Source of the DNA: Paenibacillus faecis | GTDB taxonomy: Bacteria > Bacillota > Bacilli > Paenibacillales > Paenibacillaceae | DNA length: 64,000 nucleotides | Direction: 5' to 3' | Assembly (NCBI RefSeq): GCF_008084145.1 | Contig: NZ_VSDO01000001.1 | Coordinates: 820,840 to 884,839, forward strand | In this document: positions 17,911 to 26,350 of the stretch, one piece after another | Numbering within the stretch: the stretch's first letter is position 1 | Layout: each line of letters opens with the position of its first letter | Made by a program: the position numbers and the translations under genes | Notes under the pieces: generated by a model | Databases searched by the model: none | What the model saw: the letters and a program-made list of their open reading frames with translations, nothing else | Told to the model about the DNA's origin: nothing

Positions 17911-17943
17911 AAAAAAAGACTCCGCGGCAATCCACGGAGCCTC
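17911..17943 (-). terminator. intrinsic terminator
   Basis: Read on the minus strand, a GC-rich stem (GGCTCCG...CGGAGTC) is followed by seven T. It ends the transcript of the gene at 18039-18371. Confidence 0.75.
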
Positions 17944-18038
17944 TTAACACACCATGACCGCAGCTTTACGCCAACGCCCATGATACAACTAAACTATGAT
18001 CAACCATCGGATGGGCGAGCCACCCTCCCATTTCCATC

Positions 18039-18371
18039 TTAGCGTTGGGCATGCTCCTTGCTGTCGTTCTTCTCGAACCAGAAATCAAGCACCTTCGCCG
18101 ACATGACACGCTGCTTCACATATCCGACCTGCTGCGGGCTGAATTCCGCCCTCCAGTCAATACCTAGCTCCTCGCATAGCTCAGCGATCGTCAGCAACTG
18201 TGACCAAGCGACATAGCGCTTATACCAGAAGAACTGGGGATGCTCAAGCATATAGGGATAAAGGTCGTCAAACTCCGTATGTTTGCAATCCAGGGCACGT
18301 TCGAAAGTAACCTTGGCATCGGACAATTTAGAAATAAAGAATTCCGCGTTCACTACAGGTTCATTCCCCAT
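18039..18371 (-). CDS. conserved hypothetical protein
   Basis: A 110-residue, helical, soluble protein rich in aromatic residues (HPQFFWYKRYVAWSQ), starting at an ATG with GAGAGGAGG upstream. No motif I can name. It ends in a charged tail EKNDSKEHAQR and is followed by a terminator, so it is probably monocistronic. Confidence 0.65.
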   Translation of the reverse strand: MGNEPVVNAEFFISKLSDAKVTFERALDCKHTEFDDLYPYMLEHPQFFWYKRYVAWSQLLTIAELCEELGIDWRAEFSPQQVGYVKQRVMSAKVLDFWFEKNDSKEHAQR

Positions 18372-18472
18372 TTTATAAGCCTCCTCTCCCTAGTAATCCC
18401 CATTATAACGAAAAAAAAGAGGCCTGCAAAGAACTGTTGCAAAATTGGAACGAATTAATTTCTAAGGAATCT

Positions 18473-19048
18473 TTAGGCGTCGGCAAAAATAACTTGGCCG
18501 CCTTCCAGCGAGGCGATTCGTACCAGGGATTCCAGACGGATGCCTTGTTCCCGCAGCGCTTTGGCTCCCGGCTGGAAGCATTTCTCCACCACAATCCCGG
18601 CGCCGACCAACTCCGCGCCCGACCGCTCGATAATTTTGACCAGCCCTCTGGCCGCATCCCCGTTCGCGATGATATCGTCGATAAACAATACCCGGTCGTC
18701 CGGCGAAATCAGTTCCCGGGAGATCAAAATATCCGTCACGATCCCTTTCGTAAAGGAAGGGACGCGTTCGCATAACATATCGGGCTCGGCGAGCAGCGTC
18801 TTCTTACGGCGCGCGAACAGCAGGGGAACCCCCAATTCATACGCCGTGGCAAAAGCGATCGCAATGCCCGAGGATTCGACCGTGACCACTCGGGTAACGC
18901 CCGCGTCCCGGAAACGCGCGGCAAATTCCCGGCCCATCTCCATCGTCAACTGCGGGTCGACCTGATGATTCAGCAGCGCATCCAGCTTCAGTACCTGATC
19001 GGACACCACCACGCCCTGCTCCACGATTCGTTGTTTTAATTTCTCCAT
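18473..19048 (-). CDS. xpt: xanthine phosphoribosyltransferase
   Basis: A 191-residue purine salvage enzyme converting xanthine and PRPP to XMP. The start ATG (19046-19048) has GGGAGGAATAGG upstream and gives MEKLKQRIVEQG, the usual Xpt beginning; upstream in-frame codons are spurious. The PRPP-binding block VLFIDDIIANGDA lies at about 121-133, and ESSGIAIAFATAYELGVP at about 53-70 lies in the base-binding part. Length fits the 190-195 of the family. No guanine riboswitch fits in the roughly 100-bp divergent gap to the carrier gene, unlike Bacillus subtilis. Confidence 0.92.
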   Translation of the reverse strand: MEKLKQRIVEQGVVVSDQVLKLDALLNHQVDPQLTMEMGREFAARFRDAGVTRVVTVESSGIAIAFATAYELGVPLLFARRKKTLLAEPDMLCERVPSFTKGIVTDILISRELISPDDRVLFIDDIIANGDAARGLVKIIERSGAELVGAGIVVEKCFQPGAKALREQGIRLESLVRIASLEGGQVIFADA

Positions 19049-19150
19049 TCCTATTCCTCCCGAACTTGATCCATTTAGGGTTTGAGTCATGTCCCGTCCT
19101 CGGACAACATACCTTGTACTATATATAGCACATCGGCCGGGGGGAAAACC

Positions 19151-20182
19151 ATGAAAAATGCCGTCAAAGTTTTGCAAATCGCTTTCACCTATATCGGCAC
19201 GGTCGTCGGTGCCGGCTTTGCGACCGGCCGGGAAATTCTGCAGTTCTTCACCCAGTACGGCAAATGGGGCGCGCTGACGATCCTGCTCGCCTCGGCTCTG
19301 TTCATTTGGTTGGGCACCAAAATGATGCTGCTGGCCCGCAGCATTCGCGCCGAATCTTACGAAGACCTAAACCGGAAACTGTTCGGAAATCGCATCGGCC
19401 AAATCTTGAGCCTGTTCACCTTGATCGTTCTGATCGGAGTCAACAGCGTGATGCTGGCCGGAGCCGGTTCGGTCTTCCAGGAGCATTTCGGGATTAACTA
19501 CCAAATCGGGTTGTGGATCACCCTCACCCTTACGTACATCCTGCTGGGCAAAGGCATCGACGGGGTCATGAAACTGAACTCCCTGGTCGTCCCCATGATG
19601 ATTACGCTGTCCTTGGCGATCATTTTTAATACGGCGGGATCGCCGGGAGCCGCCCGGTTTCTGACGCTTGGCACCGACCACGGATTGCTGGCGACCTGGG
19701 CCTCCCCCTTGATGTACACCGCCTTCAATCTATCCATGGCCCAGGCCGTTCTCGTCCCGATCGGCAGCCGGACGGAGAATCGCCGCGTCATTATTTGGGG
19801 CGGATTGCTCGGCGGGACAGGCGTCGGCTTCATGCTTATGGCCGGACATTTTGCCCTGTCGGCCAACATGCCGGGGATCTCGCAATTCGAAATCCCCATG
19901 GGCAGCATCGCCCAACAAATGGGGACCACCATCCAGCTCATTTATCTTGTGCTGATCTTCATGGAAATTTTCAGCACCTTTGTCGCCGACGTCTACGGTG
20001 TAACGCTCCAGCTCAAACAGCGGCTGCAGCTGTCGCCCCGGCTGATCTCGGCCTGCATTTTGCTGATCTGTTATCTGACAAGCCAGTTCGGCTTCAGCAC
20101 CCTGCTGTCCATCCTCTACCCGGCGTTCGGGATGTTCAGCCTGCTGTGGGCCGTCATGCTCGCGCTTTACCGACAGCGCTGA
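19151..20182 (+). CDS. YkvI-type membrane transporter
   Basis: A 343-residue protein with about ten membrane helices, starting at ATG 19151 after GGGGGG. The beginning QIAFTYIGTVVGAGFATGREI carries the small-residue unwound-helix motif of the APC/LeuT superfamily, as in the YkvI family. The substrate is unknown; an amino acid or related amine is the family expectation. It is divergent from xpt, with the two starts only about 100 bp apart. Confidence 0.8.
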   Translation: MKNAVKVLQIAFTYIGTVVGAGFATGREILQFFTQYGKWGALTILLASALFIWLGTKMMLLARSIRAESYEDLNRKLFGNRIGQILSLFTLIVLIGVNSVMLAGAGSVFQEHFGINYQIGLWITLTLTYILLGKGIDGVMKLNSLVVPMMITLSLAIIFNTAGSPGAARFLTLGTDHGLLATWASPLMYTAFNLSMAQAVLVPIGSRTENRRVIIWGGLLGGTGVGFMLMAGHFALSANMPGISQFEIPMGSIAQQMGTTIQLIYLVLIFMEIFSTFVADVYGVTLQLKQRLQLSPRLISACILLICYLTSQFGFSTLLSILYPAFGMFSLLWAVMLALYRQR

Positions 20183-20183
20183 T

Positions 20184-23100
20184 TTAAACCAGCTCCACGA
20201 ACTGGACATCCCCCAGCTGGCTGCGGACGCCGTCCGCCACATGCGCATGGCAGGTCATAAGCACCAACTGCCTGCTGGCGGAAACCTCCTTGAGGACGGA
20301 CAGAACCCCGGACAATCGCCCCGCGTCGAAGTTGACGAACAGATCGTCGAGAAGCAGCGGCAAGCTTTCCCGGCCCGAAACGGCCTCCGACAGCGCAAGC
20401 CGCATCGCCAGAAATAGCTGTTCCGCCGTTCCCCGGCTCAAATAGGAGCTGGAGACCGGCCCGGCGTCCCGATGCTCGGCCATTAATTCCTGGCTGCCCA
20501 TTTTGACGAGAATGCGGCTGTACGCGCCCCCCGTCATCTTTTCAAAATAACGTGAGGCTTTCCGGAGCACCACGGGCTGCCGCTCCTCCTCATAGATGTT
20601 GCGCACCCGCGCGATCAGCTCCTGGCACACCGCCAAGACCGCATATCGGTCAAAAGCTTCCCCTAATGCGGCTTGCCGCTCCGCCAGCTGCTGATTCACG
20701 TCATCTTCCAGCCCCCGCTGTTCCAGCGTCTCTTTCTCTTGAAGCAGACGGCCTCGCCGTTCTATAAGAAGCTGCCTGTGCTGTTTCGCTTCATGGAGCC
20801 GCTTTCCGGCTTCCTCCGACATCCTGAGCAGCATTCCCTCTTCATAATCCCGCTGCAGTTCTTCAAGCCGCCGGCGCTCCGCTTCACCCATCGTTCCGAA
20901 CAAAACAAGCTCGGCCTGCCTGAGTTCCGCCATCAGCTTCTCCCTTTTGTCGGCCTCGGCGCCGAAGCGCAAATACATCTCGCCGTTCGCCGCCCCGCTT
21001 TCGTCAATCAAGTGACGCTCGGCGGCGGCGATCGCTTCCAGCCGGTCTTTCCGTCTGTCCAGCTCCTCCTCGATCGGGGCCAGCCTGTCGGTCAGGCGCT
21101 GTTGCTTCGCCTGAAGCTCCAGCTGGATATCCAATTCCGCCATCGCCCGGCGAACGAAGGCGGCCATGGCCCCCGGCCCGGCGGATTCCGCTTCGGGAAG
21201 CTCGCCGAACAAGGCGCGGCCCTCCCGCTCAAAGGCGTCCGCCTCCAGCTTGCTTGCTGCAAGCTTGGCAGACAAAGCTTCCAGGCGGGATAACCACTCC
21301 CTGCCTTGCTCGGCCAGCCGGAACACATCCATCGCCGCTTCCGGGGACAAATCGCCGGGCAGCCGGCGTTCCCGCAGCCAATCCTCCCATTCGCGGGCCA
21401 GGCCGGCGAATTCGGTCTCTTTCCGCGCCAGCTCCCGCTGTAATCCGGCCAGTTCGTCCAGCTTCCCGGCCGTCTTCCTGCGGGCGTCCGCCGCGGCCGC
21501 TTCCAGTGCCGTATGGCGCTGATCCCACAGCTGCCACTGCTCCATCAGCCGGCGCAGCGCCCTTTCTTCCTCGTCCCAGCGCGCCGGTTCGGCCAAACTG
21601 GCCGCCACGCCCTGGGTTCCCGCCGCGGTCAGCGGGGAGGCAATCAGCCGCGGCAAGATCTCCCGCAGCCGCAACTCCTCGGGCGAAGCCACCGGCTCTG
21701 AAAGCATGCGGCCTCCGCGCCGCCGCTGCCGGGGTTTCCGGCCGCCGGGTTCGCGGAGGGCCAGCAGCAGGTAAGCGTCGATGACGAGCAGCACCGCGCC
21801 GCCGAGCAGGGCGCTCCATCCCGAATGCGCCACCAGCCACAACAAGATCGGCAGAAGCACGGTCAAGACCGCCGATACGCCAAGCAGCCGTTGCTGGAAG
21901 CCGCGGACATGGGCTTTCGCCGCCGCTTCGGCCTCGGCCGAGCGGCGCATCTCCTGAACGGACGAGGCCGCCGCTCTCCAACGGTCCAGCAGTCCTTGAA
22001 TTTCGCTCCAAAGCCGGCGAACTTCATTCCGGTCCTCCGGCACCACATCGCCAAACTGCCGCCGCCCCGCACCGGCACTGGCCTGAAGCTGATCCAGCGC
22101 ACCGGCATGGACAGCCTCCAGCGACGAGGCTTCCCGCTCCAGCTTCATTCGTTCATGGTGCAGCAAATCCACCGTTTTATCGTGCTCCTGGAACCTGGCG
22201 GTAAACCGCCGGACCGCTTCCTTCTCCCCGACGGTCCCCCCGAAGGCGCGCAAATCGTCCGCCGTCCAATCCGGATGGATGCTGCGCAAAACATGCTCCA
22301 GCCGGTTTCGGAGCTGCTCCGCTTCCGACCGCAGCTCCGCCGCTTCCCGGATGCCGCTCTCATACCGCTCCAGCCGGCCCGCCAGCGAGCGGATACCGGC
22401 TTCCTGTTCCAGCAGCGCGAGATCCGGCTGGACCGCTTCCAGCTCGCCTTGCAAAACGGCGCGCTTCCGCAGGAGCTCCGCGGCTTCCAGCTCCAGCCGC
22501 GCCTTCTCCTCCTGGAGCCGTTCCCAGCGGGATAGCCCTTGCTCCGGGAAGGTCGCGCGTTCCGGGAGCTCGGCCAGCTCCGCCCGGAGCGCTTCCCGCC
22601 GGAGCCAGTCGGCGCGGGTAGCCGCGGCCTTTTCCAACCGCAGCGCTTCGGCGGCCCGCCGTTCCAGTTCCGCTTCCCCCGCATCCAGGTCTGCGCCGAC
22701 CTCTTCCAGCTCCTTCAACACCTCGCGGTACCGGGGAAGCAGCGCTTTTGCCGCGGCGGCTCGCCGCTCCAGTTGTTCGATGGACTGGATGATCCCCGCC
22801 ATCTCCTGATTCCGGCCCCGCGGGCGGTACAGCTTGTCCATCTCCTGGGCAAGTTTCTTCTCCCCGCGCAAAACGGCGGCGCCTCCGCCGATGCCCGCAT
22901 GAAACAGAAAGCGGCTCATCTCTTCGGACTGCAGCGCGGAAACCTCCTGCAGTTCGCTCAGCGAGATGGCGAACAGCTGGCGGAACATCTCCTTGGACAT
23001 GCCGCCAAGCAGCTCCCGCTCCAGCTCTTCCTGCGCCGGCTCGCGGAGTTCGCCGCCCGGGCCCGTGCGGGTGATGCGCAGCCGATCGCCGCGCCCTCCC

Positions 23101-23390
23101 GCCGGGGAGGCCCCTTCCCGGGAACGCGCATAGCGCTCGATCGTCCACAAGCTCCCCTCGCTGTCCCGGAGGGTCAGCATCCCGCCGTGCGCTCCGCCGC
23201 GTAGCGGTTCATAGCGCATCGCGCCATAGGTCCGCGACGGAATGCCGAACAGCATGGCGCGGACAAAACCGAGCAGGGTGCTTTTGCCCGCCTCATTAGG
23301 ACCGTACAGTACCGTTACCGGCCCTTTGAACTCGATTTCTTTGTGCTCCAGTCGGCCAAAGCCTTGAATCTGCAGTTTCTCCAGCCGCAT
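20184..23390 (-). CDS. yhaN: SbcC/YhaN-like AAA ATPase
   Basis: A 1068-residue SMC-like protein. The N-terminal Walker A is GPNEAGKST at 30-38. Long coiled coils rich in Glu, Arg, Ala and Leu run from about 170 to 950, interrupted near 515-560 by two hydrophobic stretches that could be membrane helices. The C-terminus holds the signature SYLSRGTAEQLFLAM and Walker B LLLDDLFVNFD. It should form a nuclease complex with the upstream YhaO, in the manner of SbcC with SbcD or Rad50 with Mre11, acting on DNA ends. The start overlaps the yhaO stop by one base. This region is the most GC-rich in the window. Confidence 0.9.
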   Translation of the reverse strand: MRLEKLQIQGFGRLEHKEIEFKGPVTVLYGPNEAGKSTLLGFVRAMLFGIPSRTYGAMRYEPLRGGAHGGMLTLRDSEGSLWTIERYARSREGASPAGGRGDRLRITRTGPGGELREPAQEELERELLGGMSKEMFRQLFAISLSELQEVSALQSEEMSRFLFHAGIGGGAAVLRGEKKLAQEMDKLYRPRGRNQEMAGIIQSIEQLERRAAAAKALLPRYREVLKELEEVGADLDAGEAELERRAAEALRLEKAAATRADWLRREALRAELAELPERATFPEQGLSRWERLQEEKARLELEAAELLRKRAVLQGELEAVQPDLALLEQEAGIRSLAGRLERYESGIREAAELRSEAEQLRNRLEHVLRSIHPDWTADDLRAFGGTVGEKEAVRRFTARFQEHDKTVDLLHHERMKLEREASSLEAVHAGALDQLQASAGAGRRQFGDVVPEDRNEVRRLWSEIQGLLDRWRAAASSVQEMRRSAEAEAAAKAHVRGFQQRLLGVSAVLTVLLPILLWLVAHSGWSALLGGAVLLVIDAYLLLALREPGGRKPRQRRRGGRMLSEPVASPEELRLREILPRLIASPLTAAGTQGVAASLAEPARWDEEERALRRLMEQWQLWDQRHTALEAAAADARRKTAGKLDELAGLQRELARKETEFAGLAREWEDWLRERRLPGDLSPEAAMDVFRLAEQGREWLSRLEALSAKLAASKLEADAFEREGRALFGELPEAESAGPGAMAAFVRRAMAELDIQLELQAKQQRLTDRLAPIEEELDRRKDRLEAIAAAERHLIDESGAANGEMYLRFGAEADKREKLMAELRQAELVLFGTMGEAERRRLEELQRDYEEGMLLRMSEEAGKRLHEAKQHRQLLIERRGRLLQEKETLEQRGLEDDVNQQLAERQAALGEAFDRYAVLAVCQELIARVRNIYEEERQPVVLRKASRYFEKMTGGAYSRILVKMGSQELMAEHRDAGPVSSSYLSRGTAEQLFLAMRLALSEAVSGRESLPLLLDDLFVNFDAGRLSGVLSVLKEVSASRQLVLMTCHAHVADGVRSQLGDVQFVELV

Positions 23391-24715
23391 TAATCAGACC
23401 CTCCCCGCATGTCTTCCTCCAGCAGGAACGACGCCGCCAGAGCCCCGGCCTGTTCGATCAGCTCCCGACGCTCCCCGGGGCCGAGCGATTTCAAAAGTTC
23501 GCGGAGATGGCGGTTATCCATCAGCGGAGTCAGCGCGGTGTCGACCAGTTCGTCCCGGAGATCGCCGCTGGACAAGGCCCGATCCGTCAGCCGGAGCAGT
23601 TCCCCGAGGAAACTGTCCTCCTCCGCCAGCCGGGCCCGGTCGATGTCCGGCCCGGTTTTGGCTTTGAAGCCGACCGGCCAAACCACGGAATGAAGCGGCA
23701 GCGAAGCGTCGGCGTCCAAACGCCCCGTCTCCCGCCGCTGCAGTTCCGCCAGCAGATCGTGGCCCCCCCTTCCGTTTTGGAGCAAGGCGTGCAGCGGGCC
23801 CCGTCCGGTAAACGTGAAACGGACGATTCCGGTTTTGCCCGACAAGTCTCCCCGGACTTCCTCCATTCGTTCCTCCACCCGCTCTTTCCAAGCCTCTTCC
23901 GTGGCCAGCTCCCCGATCGGGATCGATAGCTCGGTCCATCGGACATGATCCAGCTCGCGGAAATGGAGACTCGTCTCTCCGTTATCGTCCACTTCGACAA
24001 GGTAGCAGCCTTTCGGTCCGGTCTCTTTCAGGCTGCGTCCCTGCAGGTTGCCCGGGTAAACGACCCAAGGCGATTCACTTAAAATTTGGCGTTTATGAAT
24101 ATGCCCGAGCGCCCAGTAATCGTAACCCGACGCGCGCAGGTCCTTGAGCGAGCAAGGTGAATAGGCGTCATGCCCCTCCTGCCCGTCCACATTGGCATGA
24201 AGCAGCGCGATGTGATACAGCGGCGAAGCCGGGTCGCGCCGGAACAACAGGGCGGTGTTCTCCGTAACCGCCGCCGTCGGGTAGGAGATGCCGCTGACGA
24301 CCGCAACGGGCTGTCCGTCCGTGCGGCGTACCGCCGTCGCGGATTCCGGCCGGCTTCCACCGAAGACCGTGACATTGCGCGGCAAGGATAAGCGCAGCCG
24401 GCTGCTGCTTAAGGGATCGTGATTTCCGTGGATGACGTAAACCGGAATGTTGGCACAGGCCAGCCTGTTCCAGGCTTCCTGAAGCCTTAGCTGGGCTCTG
24501 AGCGAAGATTCGGATGCGTCGTACACATCCCCGCTGACGACGACAAAGTCGACTTCGCTTGATATGGCAAGGTCCACCAAATCGCCGAGCGCGGCGAAGG
24601 TGGACTCCTGAAGGTGGCGCCGGAGCCGGTCCGGCAGCCCGGACATGCCCGCAAACGGGGTGTCCAGGTGCAGATCGGCGGCGTGAATGAATCGAAACGC
24701 AGGCATGAGGCTCAC
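23390..24715 (-). CDS. yhaO: SbcD/YhaO-like DNA repair exonuclease
   Basis: A 441-residue calcineurin-like phosphoesterase. Metal-binding blocks are visible in order: HAADLHLD near 10-17, SGDVYDASE near 60-68, GNHDPL near 96-101, ALLHANVDG and ALGHIHKRQ. The remaining 170 residues form the capping and coiled region. The GTG start overlaps the stop of the glycosyltransferase gene (GTGA); an ATG nine bases on is an alternative. It is the nuclease partner of YhaN, which follows with a one-base overlap. Confidence 0.9.
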   Translation of the reverse strand: MSLMPAFRFIHAADLHLDTPFAGMSGLPDRLRRHLQESTFAALGDLVDLAISSEVDFVVVSGDVYDASESSLRAQLRLQEAWNRLACANIPVYVIHGNHDPLSSSRLRLSLPRNVTVFGGSRPESATAVRRTDGQPVAVVSGISYPTAAVTENTALLFRRDPASPLYHIALLHANVDGQEGHDAYSPCSLKDLRASGYDYWALGHIHKRQILSESPWVVYPGNLQGRSLKETGPKGCYLVEVDDNGETSLHFRELDHVRWTELSIPIGELATEEAWKERVEERMEEVRGDLSGKTGIVRFTFTGRGPLHALLQNGRGGHDLLAELQRRETGRLDADASLPLHSVVWPVGFKAKTGPDIDRARLAEEDSFLGELLRLTDRALSSGDLRDELVDTALTPLMDNRHLRELLKSLGPGERRELIEQAGALAASFLLEEDMRGGSD

Positions 24716-25845
24716 TCTTTCATCGGTTGAAATTGCAGATACACTTTTTTCAGTTCATGGACGACCCGGTTGAGGGAATAATGGTTCTTCGCATACTCCG
24801 ATCCCGAACGGGCCAATTGGTAGCGGTAGTCCGGATCGCCGATCACTTTCTCGAGGGCGTCCGCCAGCAGAATCGGCTCCTCGGGCGGTACGAGCAGCCC
24901 GTTCGAGCCGTTCTCGATCTGCTCGGCGATCCCCCCGACGTCCGAACCGACGAGAGCCAGCGAGCAGAGCGCGGCCTCGGCGAACACCGAGCCGAACGCC
25001 TCCGCCCGCGAAGGCAGTACGAAAATATCAAAGAAAGGCATAAACTCCTCGGGATGCAGGGTATACCCGTAAAAAATCGTCTCGTTATAGATCCCCAGCC
25101 GCTGCGCCAATTCCTCCAGTTCCTTGCGGATCGGCCCGTCGCCGATGATGTGAAGGACGTAGGGCAATCCGCGGTTCTTCAGCTCGGCGCACGCCTCAAG
25201 CAGCGTATCGAGCCCTTTGGCCGGGACGAGCCGGCAGACGGTGACCAGTTGGGCCACCTCATTCTCGTGCGGGACCGGCTTGAACCTTTTCTCGTCAAAG
25301 CCGTTGGGTATGACCCCGATCTTCTCGGGATGATTGACGTAAGGACTTAAATAGTCGCGAAATGACCGGGATACGGTAAGCATCAGATCGGTCCGATGCT
25401 CCAGTTCCCTATAAAGGGATGTCAAAAAGCGGTGTTCCAAGCCGTCCGGCTTAATCCGGCCGTTCAGAATCAATTCCCGCTCATAACTGGAGTGAATGCT
25501 TTGAATCACCGGGGTTTCCGGAAAAACCTCTTTCATCGCCATTCCGACGATCGGATGATGGGCATGGATCAGGTCGAACGGCCGCTGCAACCGCAGTTTC
25601 GTCCACCATAGATAGTCCCTGTAGGTCTGCACATATTTTTGCACGATCGGGCTTTCCTCGAATTCATGCCAGTCAAAGGTATGAAACTTCACCGGTTCGC
25701 TGCCCTTGCCGCGGATCCGTTTCGGTAAGGAAAACAGCTCCATTTCCCAATGGGGGGGATTAAACCGGTCCTGCAAATAGGGAATCATAGAGGATACGCC
25801 TCCGGGCTGTTCCGGAGGAAAGAATAAGGCCTGCAGCAATCTCAT
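24712..25845 (-). CDS. GT4-family glycosyltransferase
   Basis: A 377-residue GT-B fold enzyme. The N-terminal half has the glycine-rich acceptor-side start FFPPEQPGGVSS and DLIHAHHP; the C-terminal half has VCRLVPAKGLDTLLEA, the nucleotide-sugar E-x7-E motif EAFGSVFAE and DVGGIAEQIENGSNGLLVPP. These are classical GT4 retaining transferase features. The ribosome site is AAAGGAG. Overlap with yhaO places it first in a three-gene unit with DNA repair genes, which is an odd combination. Donor and acceptor are unknown. Confidence 0.9.
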   Translation of the reverse strand: MRLLQALFFPPEQPGGVSSMIPYLQDRFNPPHWEMELFSLPKRIRGKGSEPVKFHTFDWHEFEESPIVQKYVQTYRDYLWWTKLRLQRPFDLIHAHHPIVGMAMKEVFPETPVIQSIHSSYERELILNGRIKPDGLEHRFLTSLYRELEHRTDLMLTVSRSFRDYLSPYVNHPEKIGVIPNGFDEKRFKPVPHENEVAQLVTVCRLVPAKGLDTLLEACAELKNRGLPYVLHIIGDGPIRKELEELAQRLGIYNETIFYGYTLHPEEFMPFFDIFVLPSRAEAFGSVFAEAALCSLALVGSDVGGIAEQIENGSNGLLVPPEEPILLADALEKVIGDPDYRYQLARSGSEYAKNHYSLNRVVHELKKVYLQFQPMKE

Positions 25846-26030
25846 AAGGGTTCTCCTTTGCTCTTCTCTTTCTAGTCGCGGATGAACCGCTTGCTACTTC
25901 AATTATGCCATAGGCCGGACGGAACATCCATTCCCCTTTTGAGAATAAAAAACAATATGATAAACTGCTCTAGGAAAATATGTCCCGGCGCGGCTAGTTC
26001 CGTTAGGCGGCACTGCCTCCAATTGATATG

Positions 26031-26222
26031 GTAAAAATTCCTGCAAATCTGCAGGCTTTTATCTTGCAGTGAGCCAAAAAATCAAAAGCCCTGCAAATCT
26101 GCAAGCTTTTTGAGCAAGACAGCGCTCATTGCCCGGATAAGTTCGAAATTCCTGCACTTTTGCATCTTTTCAAACCCGGGCGTATTGGGCCGGCAAAAAT
26201 TGCTGCAGATTTGCATCTTTTT
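26031..26222 (+). repeat. four-unit dyad array, family 1, copy A
   Basis: Four units with cores CTGCAAATCTGCAG (26041-26054), CTGCAAATCTGCAA (26091-26104), CTGCACTTTTGCAT (26152-26165) and CTGCAGATTTGCAT (26203-26216). Centres are 50, 61 and 51 bp apart. A-rich sequence precedes each core and T-rich sequence follows. Linkers are homologous to copy B (for example CTTG...GCCAAAAA after unit 1). It lies in the 505-bp gap between two divergent genes, which otherwise holds no gene I can see. Confidence 0.85.
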
Positions 26223-26350
26223 GAAACCTACCCGCTCGACTCGCAGCACGACTCAACACAATTAGCTAACGGGTGAACCGGCGATGCCTCCATAGACGAC
26301 ACGGGTGACACCGGCGGAGAAACCTATTTTGGAAGGAGTACAAAAAGAAC

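Noticed and set aside
19049..19150. Guanine riboswitch upstream of xpt
   Set aside because: The divergent gap is too short and shows none of the conserved loop sequences.
22539..23204. Long antisense frames inside yhaN, rsmF and other GC-rich genes
   Set aside because: They are shadows caused by high third-position GC; no ribosome sites or domains, and the sense frame has clear motifs.
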